From contig JADNYV010000067.1 of NCBI GenBank assembly GCA_015501055.1, positions 107,844-171,843 of the forward strand: a stretch of DNA of 64,000 bases, given 5' to 3'. This DNA is from Mucidula mucida. Taxonomy: Eukaryota > Basidiomycota > Agaricomycetes > Agaricales > Physalacriaceae. Made by a program: the position numbers and the translations under genes. Shown here piece by piece: positions 11,277 through 22,769 of the stretch (positions within the stretch are counted from its first letter, which is position 1; each line of letters begins with the position of its first letter). The notes under the pieces are model-generated. The model made no database searches. It saw only the letters and a program-made list of their open reading frames with translations, and was not told where the DNA came from.

Positions 11277-11664
11277 TGTTGACTTTGAAGTTGACTTCCT
11301 CCGTGATCTCGCCAGCAAGCTAGAGGTCTGGGTCCCACCTCCCCCGAAAAAGAAGGCGACAAAGGGGAATACACGCTCTAGGAAACCAGTCAAGTCGGAA
11401 CCGAAGGAGTCTTCTGTGGGGAAGCGCCGACGTGCTGTTGTGAAGGTTAAGGCCGAGGACGAGGAGGGTTACATTGAAGACTCGGAAGCAGAGGCACCCC
11501 CTCCGAAGAAAACAAAGAAGCCTTCACGTGCAAAAACGTCTTCACCCAAAAAGAAAGCGAGATATGATTCTTCAGATGATGAGATGGATGCAGATGAAGA
11601 TTTCCACATGTCGACTCCTCAGGATACGCCTGTTCGGAAGTATGCTCTTCGCGTGCGCCAGTAG

Positions 11665-12425
11665 ACTTGCTATTGTACCCTCTATATAGACCCTTTTGTG
11701 TTCATTCCTTTTGAAGCCTGCAGTAATAAAGTCTAAGGAACTGCGGGAGGGTTTCTCTGATTTTGTTGAATTAGAGGTATCTGTTGATAGTGTACTTGCC
11801 TTTCATGCTATAATAGAAGTGTAGTCAGTCTACGAAGTTGAACTAATAACGATGAGGAAGGCTTGCTTTCCTGTGGCGCTGCTGGCAAAGATAAAGCGAG
11901 CGGTAGAATTCTGAATTCATGATGTTGATGAAAAAAGGCGCGATGTCGATGAGAGAATTACAAGCCGCATGGACTCGTGAGACGCTGTAGACTTGTGAGC
12001 GTTCAGAAATCGCAAGGTTACCTGCCGACGCGTCGCGCCATACAATCTTTCAGAGCGCGATTGTGTTGAATGGGAAAGCATGGACATGACAATGAATAAC
12101 CGTTGCAGAATATACAAGCGGCGCACTGTCAGAGAAGTGCCAAGTGCCAAGAAACAGAGCAGGAGGCCAAGTCATTCAGATAAAGTCATCGAGACTTTGC
12201 GTTCACTGCAACAATTTGACAGGGTACACAAGTGTTTTCAAAGTGACATTTCTTTTCCTACTACTTTGAAAGGACGCGTCCAATTCCAAGTGTTGTCGGA
12301 GGTGAAAGCCAAGAACGGCCCAAACAGCAACAAAGCGGCGCTTGATGCCCGTCAGATGCCCGTTCTTCATTGACACTATGTACCGCTCATGATGGAACTT
12401 GAGCTAACTCTCTTTGCGCCCGCGA
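11665..12425. other. intergenic, upstream region of the P450 gene
   Basis: No gene was recognised. It holds the 3' flank of the decayed host gene and the presumed promoter of the P450 gene. Confidence 0.5.
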
Positions 12426-14148
12426 ATGGCGCTGGACTTGACTTCATCTTTGCTGGCCTTTGTCCTCTCGTTTTGGCTGCTCAAAATCTGGAAATCATGG
12501 ATATCCAAAGGCGTGCCCGTCTACGGCTCGCCATATCTCCCCCCGTTCGTCCGGGGCGCACAGGCTATCGTGGCCATGTCCGCTAATGAAGACGCGTTTC
12601 TCGTGTCCTTGTTGAACACGTACGGTCCCGTTGTATATGTGGGTTCTCCTCGAGCGCATCAAAATGTGTCTCATATGAGAACAGATACCATGGCCCATGG
12701 GCCACTACTACATCCTCTCCTCCAAGGGCATCAATAGCGTCTTTGCCGCCCCCGAAAAGTCACTCACATTCACGTCCTTCCGTCTGAAAATGACTGAATC
12801 GGCATTCGGGCTGCGCGCGCGCGATCCTCGTTTCTGGACGGACACAATATATCCTATGCACGCCAAGGGCATGACGCGCACCCACCTGGTAGATTCATTC
12901 CAGAAATTCCACCATGTGTTTGCGAGCAAGGTTGATGACCTACGCGCTCGAGCCGCACACGGATCTGTAGAGATAGATCTTGTCCAGTGGGTTACCGATG
13001 CAGTATTCGACGCGGGACTAGCGGCAGTATGGGGCCTGGAGTTTGTAAAGCGCGTCAGCGACCCGACAAACGCTTTCCACAAGATGCTAGATCGTTTCGA
13101 CAACTCTTTTCCCATCGTTGCCTCCGGGTTAATACCCCCTTTCCTTTACCCACTTGTCAAACCCACACGCGACTTTACACAGAGTCGTGACGCGCTTAAA
13201 AGGATATTGAGCGTGTTTGTGCAGGATGGCACGCCGGGTCTGGACGACGGCGTCATTTACGATATTACTCAGGCTGTGATGCGGGAAAAGTTCTCTCCAG
13301 ACGACGCAGCTAGCTTCCTTCTTACGATTCTTTGGGCTTTGCAACGTACGTTGACGTCACGTCTTCTTTTCTGTTCTGACTTGGGCGTAGAAAACACCCC
13401 ATTTGCTACCGTCGCGTTGTTTGTGCGCGCCTTACAGATGTCCGGGCTTGTCGGACGCCTACGCGCTGAGCTTGAAGCAAGCGGGGCTTTGCGCGGCGGC
13501 GATATCGACGAGTCAAAGCTGCATGATTCCACTCCGCTCATGATGAGCTGTATTTACGAGACTCTTCGTTTGGAGACGTCTGCAATCAGCTTTCGGGTGC
13601 GTTCTATCCCTACTCACCATTCGCTTGTATTTAATCAGAGGAATAGTACGCCAAAGAAGACCACATAATCAACGTTTCCGACGACCCGGCGCCTCGACAC
13701 GTTCTCCTACCCAAAGACGCCTTTGTCATGGCTCACTTGCGCGTACCGCATATCGCAGCACACGACAAGTCGGCGCAGTGGGATCCAGAGAGGTTCCTCC
13801 CGCGCACTGGAGACCAGGAGGAACTTACGACTTTGTTGAAAGAGTTCCGCGGGTTTGGCGGCGGAGTGTCCATGGTAGGTAACTCCTCATTTTTCGGTGT
13901 ACCAACTGACAAGCAACGGCCCATAGTGTGAGAGCAGACACCTAGCTGTTCCAGAGATGAAAACGGCACTGGCGTGTTTTATTTCGGCGTTTGACGTTGA
14001 ACCTGTCGAAGACACCGGGTCAATGGAGGAGATCGATATGAAGGGGGGTTTGAAGGTGTTTGGGCCGAGGAAGGATAGGTCGAGGACGGGCTTGGGCGCG
14101 TATCATTTTGTGGGTGGTATGAAGGTTAGGGTCTCTTTGAGGAAGTAA
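12426..14148 (+). CDS. cytochrome P450 monooxygenase
   Basis: The enzyme is a membrane-anchored haem oxygenase (ER, needs a P450 reductase); its substrate is unknown. Five exons close in frame: 12426..12638, 12685..13345, 13391..13596, 13647..13874 and 13927..14148, giving 509 residues. The N-terminal hydrophobic anchor is LTSSLLAFVLSFWLLKIW, followed by a proline-rich hinge (SPYLPPF). The I-helix region includes LLTILWALQQNTPFA, ExxR is YETLR, and PERF is PERFLP. The haem-binding loop reads FGGGVSMCESR across the last intron, so the Gly two residues after the axial Cys is Ser. The sequence resembles fungal P450s annotated as oxysterol 7-alpha-hydroxylase or prostacyclin-synthase-like; family number not assignable by eye. 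Confidence 0.88.
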
Positions 14149-16602
14149 GTAGTGTGTTCGGTTTGTCGAGTATACCGCCGAGGAGGTCATAGCTGGAGAT
14201 TCCTGATTTCAAGTGCGTACCGGACCTTTCTCTTCTGCTTTTACGGTGCTCATGATTCTCTAGACTTTTCAGGTTATTCAACAGGGACATTCGCTGATTA
14301 ACGCCTCCTCATGATGACAATAAAACACTTTACCCTCGTCACATGATTGCTTGTGAGATCTTCAAGAGCTTCTCAGGAAACGGTGGTTATGCCGAAGAAG
14401 CGCAGGGTGATTCTTCGGCATACTCCCATAAGCTCCTACTTTATAGCGTCGCTATCGACATCCTCAATGGCCGGTATGGAAAGGCTGCATGATAGCAAGA
14501 ATCACCAACCAATGCGGCGCGTCATGAATCGTGCTTTGGCCGACAGCATCTCACGGTTGGTAAATCAACCTAATGCACAGGTTACAATTCAATCGCAAGC
14601 TTGATGACTGCCGGTGAGTTTGCCTTGGTTTGCTTCTGAGTGATTGTTAAATCTGGACAGACCCTCTGGTTGTTGGCCAGCAACCCGCTCCGACTTGAGT
14701 TCAAGCCCGATTAGCGGCTGGTCAGACTTAAAGGTTCACAAGGGACATGCGATGGCTCGACATGTTCATCGCGTCAGTCGTTCCCTCCCACTACCAGCCG
14801 ACTTCCTGCAGAATGGAATTCGTTGCGCCTCTTCCTTCCTGTGCCAGTTTTTGGATAGGATGTTGTACAGTTCAATACGATGCGATAAATGGGTTCAGGA
14901 ATGGTGGGGAGAGGATATTGACCCGCCTCCTTGCCTTCCAGACATTACATTGTACCGTTTTCTGTAGCCTGTCCTTCTATTCGCTGGCTTGACGCGCAAG
15001 CCCTGTAATGAGGCCGCAGGTCGACGAAATGAGGGCATTGGGACAACTCCAGCGTTTATTAGCCTCGCCAGCCGCCCAGCTGTTTTGCTGCGAAAACGGT
15101 ACAGCACTTTCGTTCAAATTCTGACTTCGTTTCCGTATAGTTCCTCCGTCTTTGCATTTATGGACAGATCCAGACGTATAGGCGGTGCTTGACCCAGTAC
15201 ATTATTTTGCTCTTTCTGATATGCAGTGTTACTTGGTTATCCCAGGGCCACAATATCATGTTCAAGGTTGTCGATAGCGATGCGGTCATCGTGCTTTCAC
15301 TGTTTCTATGAGGCAACAACTATGAATGTTTGACCCGCGATGAGACAAGGCCGGTTATCCAGGTTAAAAAGGAGATGTCGCGTGGGAGATAGCCTCAGAG
15401 TCAGAGCGCAATCGAGTACGAGTAAGTGCAGGTACGTACCACTAACGCGTTAAGCCGTGGCAGACCGGCAAGTTTTGGCTGATACTAGTCTGTCCAGAAT
15501 CACTTCCGCGAAGACGTCCCCCGACGCCGTCAGCATAGTAACGTGAGGAGACGCACCCGGGGAGAGCACTTCATCGGAGACCACCGCCATGCGAAGACAG
15601 CCACGTCGTGAGAGGAAGACAACATGATGACCTGTGAGCTCGTCTTCATTTGAGCGCTTAAATCTCGTTAGACAATCAATCTCCTTTGGGCTGTACATTC
15701 GGGCCGAACGTTGTCCGTCGTCTTTGAAAATACAACGATAGAGCGGCGTGAGTTCACGTCCCCGCTGATTGAAGATTTGTCTCCATGTTCTTCTAGTGCT
15801 GCGCGGGGCGTGGATCTCGCCCCCGCATATACAAAGTATGGCACGGGATTTGACGTCGTGAACGTATTAACATCGATCAGTTTCCCGAGGCCCTTGAAGG
15901 TGTTTCTGCTGTCGTACCTTTCCGACTCGTCACTCGTCCGACAATATGCTGAAAGGCGCGACCAAAGGAGTCATTGGCGTCGTGGGCCAGGCAGCAAGGA
16001 CTGGCAGAAAGAAATCATAGTCCCGAGTTCCAGAGCGACGCTTGGTCTCAACCACGATTGCACAGATCAAGGTAGGCGGCCTGCTTTGGTACATGCAATC
16101 CTAGTAGACTGGAAGCCTATCACTCCTGAAATGGCATTACATGCCGAGGGGTCTTCTGCATACAACACAGCAAAAACATTGGCGCAGTGTAAGTACGCTC
16201 TGAAAATTCGCGGATGAGCATCATGTATTAGGGTTGACCTTTGTGCATCTTCAGTCAAACCTCCCTTCATCTAGGGTCTATTGACCGCAACCTTTCACTT
16301 GCTGTAACCGCCTGGAGGATACTATACTAGACTCTGCTGACAGGCTAGTGGGCCTAGAGATGGCATGGGTAAAGGAAGTTATCACGTCGAGATGCCGACG
16401 GATAAAACATGAAGACAGACGGTGTTACTGTTTGCCTGTAAACTATATCCACGATACCTCTGCGATCGGCTGTTTCTCTGAGGTGTCGACGGAGATGCCA
16501 TCGATAGATTTCATCTACGTGAACCCTATACTTTCCTTCGTACAAGTGTATGTCCTACAATGCCGTCATGTTCTTCGGAATCATGAAGCTGAACCTGAAA
16601 GC
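14149..16602. other. 2.4-kb region without a supported gene
   Basis: The longest open frame is 168 codons at 15711-16217 (+). It has no motif I recognise and no convincing splice chain, so it is not called. A 107-codon frame at 14644-14967 is equally unsupported. The region may hold the 3' UTRs of the P450 and the convergent transporter gene, plus degraded sequence. Confidence 0.4.
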
Positions 16603-17069
16603 TCAAAGGGCGAGACTCGATATTACGATATACACCAAGAAGCCTCCAGCAAGGTGATATTGTAAAGTTGCAGAAAATAAGGACGATGCCAGGGAAGGCG
16701 ACAGTCCTCGAATACCCGATGCGGCCATCTGCGCAAAGCCATTCGTGGCCCCCCAGTGTGTGTTTACTCGTAGCACTCTGCACAATCAGTACCTGTATAG
16801 ATGCTGAAAAAAGTAGTTAGGTTCGTCGCGGTGAAGGCAACACGATCGACACATACCGTAGCTTGCGGAAAGCATGAAATTGCATATCAGCTGGAAGCAT
16901 AACAGAGTCCAAACGAGTGCGTCCACACGACCCGCTCGTCGCGCAAAGAAGCTCTCAAACGAGAAGGCGCAAGATGCTAAGAACATAGCTAGCATGGATG
17001 AGATGAAGACCGGACGTTCCCCGAATCGTCTGAGCACTCGTCCCATGAAGAGGATTTGTAAAGTTGCAT

Positions 17070-17078
17070 TCAGCAGAC
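17070..17078. repeat. left 9-bp target duplication of the 833-bp element
   Basis: TCAGCAGAC here is identical to 17912-17920 and directly flanks the inverted repeat. Confidence 0.9.
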
Positions 17079-17911
17079 CAGACTCCTTCCCATTCGTCTT
17101 TATGCCTAGCAGAATAATCCCAAATCCGAGAACAGATGATTTGATGAGATGATACCAGTAATCGTAATCATGTTTTGTAATTCTTAATCTTATCTCCTTA
17201 TCTTTGTACTCCCATCAAACCTTATTATTCTGCTAAGGCATAAAGACGACTGGCATAACTTGCCAAACTTGTTTGTTTGGCTACGGCCTGGCACAGCCTC
17301 ACCGCCTCGTCGCACCTCATGTTCGCGCTATCGATGAAGTTGCCTCGTGTGCGAGGGATGAAGGACAGAAAATGAAATATATTTCTTGTTATTCTGACAC
17401 CATGTCGAGTGCTATAATTTGCACCGGATTCTTCTTGCTTGCACTGCGATTTGTGGCGCAATACAAAATCATCGGCGCGCAAGTAGCAGATAACCCAGGC
17501 GAAGACGTTGAGCTGCCATAAACAGGGACGTACACCAAATGCCTCCTCGACCATGTCCTGGGCCTTCTCGTCAGACTCGGGCATACAATGCGGCGCCATG
17601 AGGTTCGCGACTTTTGCGTAAGTATTCTGATGGAGGATCCTGTGGCTGTGAGCTCTTCTGATCGCTCGAATTCTGGACCGAGCCACGGTAGAGGCTGTAG
17701 CCAAACAAACAACTACCTGCAAGTTATGCCAGTCGTCTTTACGCCTTAGCAAAATAATAAGGTTTGGAGTTACATAATACCATCAATTGATTGGAGGAGG
17801 GTTCGAATCGTGATCGAGGTAATATATTTATTCAACTTGTATTCAACTATCTATTCGCACAAGGATTTGAGATTATTTTGCTGGGCGTGAAGACGAATGG
17901 GAAGGAGTCTG
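17079..17911. mobile_element. non-autonomous MULE-like element (833 bp) inside the transporter gene
   Basis: Both ends read CAGACTCCTTCCCATTCGTC inwards, and the inverted repeat continues with small differences for about 60 bp (17079-17140 against 17850-17911). It is flanked by the perfect 9-bp repeat TCAGCAGAC. Removing the element and one repeat restores the transporter frame (LIMGLL joined to NATLQILFMGR). A 175-codon minus-strand frame inside (17225-17752) shows no transposase motif, so the element is non-autonomous. A second, inner inverted-repeat pair lies at about 17220-17290 and 17690-17770. Its terminal sequence differs from the MULE at 7346, so it belongs to another subfamily. Confidence 0.88.
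17220..17770. repeat. inner inverted-repeat pair of the 833-bp element
   Basis: About 17220-17290 and 17690-17770 are near-identical in inverted orientation (shared cores AAAGACGACTGGCATAACTT and TTGTTTGTTTGGCTAC). Each also resembles the outer terminal repeat in reverse orientation, giving an out-in-in-out arrangement. It could be a nested insertion or a foldback-type terminus. Confidence 0.7.
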
Positions 17912-17920
17912 TCAGCAGAC
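17912..17920. repeat. right 9-bp target duplication of the 833-bp element
   Basis: TCAGCAGAC is identical to 17070-17078. Confidence 0.9.
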
Positions 17921-19161
17921 CCATGATTAGACCAATTTCGAAAGGACTAAATCCTAGTCCGCCCACTTCAATCGAGGTAGAGAACATCAAGGGCATAAGA
18001 ACCGTGCGAACCATGGAAAGAAAAGCGACAGCACAGTAATTGGTGACCGTAAGAATTAGATTTTTGTTCAAGAATTCGCCAACGCCTGGTGTTTCCGGAA
18101 CCTGAGGGCTTGTAGGTTCGGCGTTGTGATTATCGCCATTGCTGTCGTTGTCGAGTAAACCAGTCGTCTCGTCGAGTATGGTTTTGCGTTTCTCGAGGAC
18201 CGATGGATGCGTTTGTAGTAGTATATATTCAGAGACCGCCATAGACCAAAGAAGAGAGACCACCCACTTCTTGAAGGCCATACAGGGCACAAAGATATAC
18301 CACGAACGAAAACGAAGCTGCTACCGCGCAGGGTAGAAGATACGGATAAACGACAAATATCGTCATTTTCTTGAAAATTTGGGGCCAACGCTGGGCAGGA
18401 TTGGCAAGTAAACCTTCAATGATAGGACTAAAAACCAAATCAGACTCTTAGCTGATAATGCCAGAACGAAAGTCGTACCCAATGGCATTACCAAGTCCCC
18501 ACATGATGGGCATTACAGCAAAGGCATCTCCGATGTTGGTTGTATCAGTCAACTGCATTTGTTGAGGTCAGACGAGTTACTTCCATGAGCTGAGGCGGCT
18601 CACCTCAGCTAGGACAGTCTTGGATACGCCTACAATGTTGTTCAGGCACTAAGGACGGGATGTACACTAGTGACACGAACCTATATTGCCGTTGAAGATG
18701 CCCTGTAGAGTTCGAAAGACTACGAGCCACCAGAAATTCGACGAGAGTCCAAAACCCAGAAGCGACAGTGCCAGTCCTAAAGGACCCCAGAGTAGCACTG
18801 GTCGACGTCCGTAAAGATCGGAGGCTCGACTCCACTGAGGTTTGTCAAGCTCTGTGAGGTACAAGAATTGAGGCCTACCAGGAATACACTGCCGCGAAGA
18901 ATACAGATCCCTGAAATGAAAATCAGTGATGTTGTAGATGTACACGAGTTGTTAGGCGCTGACGATGACACCTGCGTAGTACCCAACTTTGCGTTGGTCT
19001 CCAGCACCGTCCGAGTTCAGTATGCGAGCAATCAGCTCTGGTAGGTAAGGATAGATTACCGTCGCTGAAAGTGGTTCGGCCATTTGAATGGTATAGACAA
19101 TGGCGAGTTGCCATATTGGAAGGGGCGTTCTGCCTGTCCGAGTGTGCACCTCAGCGTTCAT

Positions 19162-19906
19162 GACAGTTCGAGTTCGAGTTTCAGCTGAAGAACCAAAAAA
19201 AACGAGTCATAATTTGATAAAGTCAAAGGCGTGAGAATTGACGCGTACCTCGCAACCCTCCGTGACGATTCAGTGATATAGGGACAATGACATGGGGAAA
19301 AGGTCATCAGGAATGCGGTAGATAGAACCTTGCATTTAGTACTAGAAAGCCGTCGATGAAGGTGTGACAAAAAATAGGGGGAGTAGTGATGATTAAAGCT
19401 TCAAAAGAAAGAAAGAAGACTTGTATCATACACCTGTGATTACAGAACTAGATGATGCGGCAACGAGGAGAGGAGGAGAACATGGAGTAAGTAGAAAGGC
19501 GGCGCAGCCAAACAACGCGTGGAATCAGGACCAAACAAAGAAAAGCTTCTCTGCTCCAGCCCCCATACCCGAAATACTCTTGGAAGACCGACTCACTCGG
19601 TGTACATGCGTTTCTAATGCTAGACGGAAGAGCAAACCTCGTACAAAGCATCATGCGTGGTCAGTTGGCCCAATAGCTTCCGCCTCTTACACACCGAACG
19701 CGTCTGTAACATGCACATCACTGGTACTTCTACTAGCAAAGGACGGGCGGGACCAGGCGGGAATTGATTACAATTCCGATACCTTCGTCAGTACTGCCGG
19801 GACGACACGACACCCCAGTTCCCGTTGACAACACTTCTTCTTGTCACCATCAATCAAGTCATATAAATTCCCACATCGACGTTGATCTGTTCGCTACTAC
19901 CAAGAT
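19162..19906. promoter_or_regulatory. divergent promoter region, transporter / aldo-keto reductase
   Basis: About 745 bp separate the two divergent start codons. An AT-rich TATA-like stretch (ATATAAATTC) at 19861-19870 lies about 40 bp before the aldo/keto reductase ATG. No gene was recognised inside; a 135-codon frame at 19421-19828 has no support. Confidence 0.45.
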
Positions 19907-21113
19907 ATGAAGACCCTCAGCATCCAACGCAAAATCGGGGACGCGACTGTGCCGGCTCTTGGATTTGGCGCGATGGGACTTAGCATTGGATATGGCGCCG
20001 TTGGGACCGACGAAGAACGCTTGAAAGTACGCTAAACTTCCTTGAGCTGATTCCAGCTAACTACATTCATCAGGTCCTTGACGCTGCGTACGAAAGGGGG
20101 TCCACGTTTTGGGACACGGCCGATGTTTATGGCGATAACGAAGATCTCATTGGGAAATGGTCTGCCACTTTGCCATTTTCTACAGTCCTTGCTTCATCAT
20201 ATGTAGGTTCAAAGCCAACCCAGAGAAACGCTCCTCGATCTTCCTTGCGACTAAATTCGGCTTCAGTATGACCGGCGGTCAAGGCGGTCCCGAATACATG
20301 AAGCAACAGTTCAACAAATCGCTCGAACGCCTCGGCGTCGAATATATCGACCTGTACTACCAACACAGAGTGGATCCCAAGGTCCCCATCGAGGTGACCA
20401 TCGGCGCTATGGCGGAACTGGTCAAGTAAGACATCCTTATACTTGTTCAACTGCTCTTTTTATCTCTCAATATTAGGGCAGGCAAAGTCAAGTACCTCGG
20501 AATTTCCGAGTGCACCCCTGCAGGCCTCCGCCGCGCACACGCTGTCCACCCCATCTCTGCGCTCCAGATCGAATATTCGCCGTTCATGCTCGACCTCGAA
20601 AGGCCGCCTTTTGACCTCATATCCACCGCTCGTGAGCTGGGTGTGACTGTCGTCGCCTACGCCCCTCTCGGTCGTGGATTGCTCACTGGACAGATTAAGT
20701 CTCTCAACGATCTTGAAGCTGACGACTTCCGGCGCACACTTCCCAAGTTTGGTGAAGCGAATTTTCCAAAGATCTTGGGACTCGTCGAGAAGATTGGGGA
20801 GGTGGGGAAGAGGCATGGGGCGACGCCAGGGCAAGCTGCGTTGGCGTGGGTCTTGGCACAGGGAGTCAACTTTACGGTGATTCCGGGGACGAAGAGGATC
20901 AAGGTTCGTTTGTCTACTGTTCTGGCTAGCATTATGCTTACTCGATTGTAGTATCTTGAAGAGAACATTGGTGCTGATAATGTCAAGCTGAGCAAGGAAG
21001 AACTTGCCGAGATCAGGAAGGCGGCAGAGGCGACGGATATTCCTGGGGCGAGGTATGGAGCGGGTATGATTGATATGGTGGGCGTTGAGAGTCCCCCGCT
21101 GGAGAAAGCGTGA
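19907..21113 (+). CDS. aldo/keto reductase
   Basis: This NADPH-dependent oxidoreductase reduces aldehydes or ketones in the cytosol; the natural substrate is unknown. Five exons, 19907..20026, 20074..20159, 20207..20425, 20477..20903 and 20952..21113, give 337 residues with every phase closing. The TIM-barrel signatures are present: DTADVYG with the catalytic Asp and Tyr, LATKFGF with the Lys, and DLYYQHRVD with the His. The cofactor part shows [18 protein letters not shown] and [14 protein letters not shown]. This resembles the yakc/AKR13-type family (pyridoxal reductase and plant-type auxin-induced annotations). It lies 370 bp upstream of an SDR gene on the same strand; both are oxidoreductases, but co-regulation is inference only. 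Confidence 0.92.
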
Positions 21114-21483
21114 AGTTGCAAGCCTGTTTCAAAGCCCGTGTATGTATAACAATTCTAACTTGATCTTGAGCATTAGATTGCACGTTTCCGAGTCGTCAAC
21201 GCAAATGTGTCTCCGGATCCAACATCGGGTACGCTCCGCTATGATACACTTCGAGCGTCATCGCCTATGCTTTCCGAATGGATAGCCGTCGATGTCAGTT
21301 TCCATTGTGAGTACTAACCCCGAACTGGTTACTCGGGCTCCATACTTGGGCTGGTGGAGCAAATGTCGTTGAACGGTAAGGTTATACTTCAACAACTGCT
21401 GACCGTAATCTCGACGTCATCTAGCGCTTACCAGTTGGGTATAAAGACTGGGGCAACTAACCGCCACCGATAATTATCACTCA

Positions 21484-22659
21484 ATGCCTGGACTAGAAAC
21501 TCAACAGCTTACGAAGCGCCGGGGGAGGGGTGCGGAGGCCGATAGCGATGCGATTCGTGTTCGCGATGCAGGTGGTGCTGGGGATCTTCCTCATATTGTG
21601 CTGTCGGAGGAAAACAATCCGTTGACAGCACCTATTCCTCTGCCTGTGAAGACATCTCACGAGAGGGCGGCCGAACGTTTCTCGGTTGAGGGTAATGCCA
21701 TTGGTGTGTATACTATACACATTTTTGTAACTGTAGCTAACTTGGTCACAGTGACGGGAGGTTCCGGTGGCTTGGGTCTTCCTTGTGTGCGGGCTCTCCT
21801 CGAGCACGGCGCGTCGGGCGTGTGTATATTTGACGTCGCGCCGTCGCTGAAGGGGGCGCAGTCCGCTATTGCTGCGCTTCGTCGCGACTTCAAGGACGCG
21901 ACGGTTATTACGAAGGTTGTGGATGTTTCGGGGGAGAAGGCGGTGCGTGCTGCTGTAGACGCCGCAGCGAAGGAGCTTGGCAGTGTGGATATTATGTTGT
22001 GCTTTGCGGGAATCGTGGAGGGCAGGCATGCAATTGATATTACGGAGCATGAGTGGAGGAGAGTTATCGACATCAACCTGAACGGGAGCTGGTTTTGCGC
22101 TCAAGCTGCTGCACGGTTAGTATTTCATTTTTCTGATTCACTGAACTTGACTGATAGAGGGAAATATCAAGGCATATGATAGCGCAGAAGAGCGGTGGCG
22201 CGATCATCTTGGTTTCGTCAATATCCGGGCACATGATCAACTTCCCTCAGCCACAGATATCTTACAACGTCTCCAAGGCTGGTGTTCTACATCTAGCGCG
22301 CGGCCTGTACGTTCTCTCGTCGTTAACTTGCTCTATCGCCTCTAATAGAATTTTTGTAGTGCAGCGGAATGGGCTAGATTTGGAATACGCGTCAATTCAG
22401 TCAGCCCGGGATATATGGAGACCGCTATGACGAAGGGTGAGGAGCTCGCAGAGGAGCGCGAGATCTGGATGAAGAGCAACCCCATGGGCCGCCTAGGACA
22501 ACCGGAAGAGCTTACTGGAGCTGTGATCATGCTGTGTAGCAAAGTCGCGGGCCAGTACCTCAACGGTACTGATGTTGTTGTCGATGGTATGTACAACCTC
22601 CTCGATGTTGACACAATGACTAATACCACAACCCTACAGGCGGCGAAACGGTTTTGTGA
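21484..22659 (+). CDS. short-chain dehydrogenase/reductase (classical SDR)
   Basis: Five exons, 21484..21703, 21752..22115, 22172..22306, 22360..22586 and 22640..22659, give 321 residues. The last exon is only 20 bp (ending GGETVL). An N-terminal extension of about 75 residues precedes the Rossmann motif TGGSGGLG. Other signatures are FAGIVEG in place of NNAG, a Ser in VSSISGHM, and the catalytic YNVSK. Cofactor and substrate loops follow as RVNSVSPGYMETAMT, and GQYLNGTDVVVDGG is near the C-terminus. The pattern fits the NAD(P)-dependent sugar-alcohol dehydrogenases such as D-arabinitol 2-dehydrogenase, but the substrate cannot be settled. The extension could be a targeting peptide; it is Arg-rich at the start. 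Confidence 0.88.
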
Positions 22660-22769
22660 ACGCTGCCGATTCCGATATACCCCCCATTTCTGTTGGACCG
22701 ACTATTGTATATCTCATAGTAACATGTTATCGTGTATTTGTAGTTCAAAGACTAGTTTACAAATTGACC

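Larger units (their letters stand above)
4956..11664 (+). pseudogene. decayed agaricomycete multi-copy protein gene (DUF6697-like?), interrupted by an LTR and a MULE
   Basis: Exon pieces on + at 4956-6354, 6885-7345 and 11277-11664 read as one protein once the two insertions are skipped. The N-terminal part is acidic, with repeated short motifs such as IVIDND, AIELSDND and VIELSDSEDGD that resemble SUMO-interacting motifs. The core includes DDWMFLNLECNPHAPHF, then KWMYMGQYRLKPSD and EWLGQEPSAAERE, then MKCVDFEVDFLRD and a basic, acidic and Ser-rich tail ending near 11664. I associate this core with DUF6697-type proteins of mushrooms, with low confidence; the function is unknown. In-frame stops occur at 5852 (TGA), 6062 (TAA), 6915 (TGA), 7121 (TGA) and 7154 (TGA), so the gene is dead apart from the insertions. 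Confidence 0.7.
16603..19161 (-). pseudogene. MFS transporter (DHA1-like, 12 TM), interrupted by a transposon
   Basis: Exon pieces on the minus strand give a major-facilitator protein of the fungal DHA1 / zinc-induced-facilitator type. The start is MNAEVHTRTGRTPLP, then TM1 with LAIVYTIQMAEPLSATVIYPY. The loop motif A is SDLYGRRPVLLWG, then RTLQGIFNGNIG and a central Asp/Asn-rich loop near 18150. The C-terminal half includes GRVLRRFGERPVFISSML and LGATNGFAQMAASGIRGLSPSLASSLF, ending LAL at 16603. An 833-bp element (17079-17911) splits the exon at the segment EIGLIMGLL, causing a premature stop. Some splice phases (near 18260, 18850 and 16790) do not close cleanly, so the gene may carry further lesions. 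Substrate unknown. Confidence 0.75.

Noticed and set aside
15711..16217. 168-codon plus-strand open frame
   Set aside because: No motif, no upstream exon and no coding-like composition; chance frame in the gap between the P450 and transporter genes.
17225..17752. 175-codon frame inside the 833-bp element
   Set aside because: No transposase motif; it runs from one inner inverted repeat to the other and is most likely a chance frame.
17803..17815. GGTTCGAATCG string suggesting a tRNA T-loop
   Set aside because: Lies within the transposon-derived element and has no surrounding cloverleaf.
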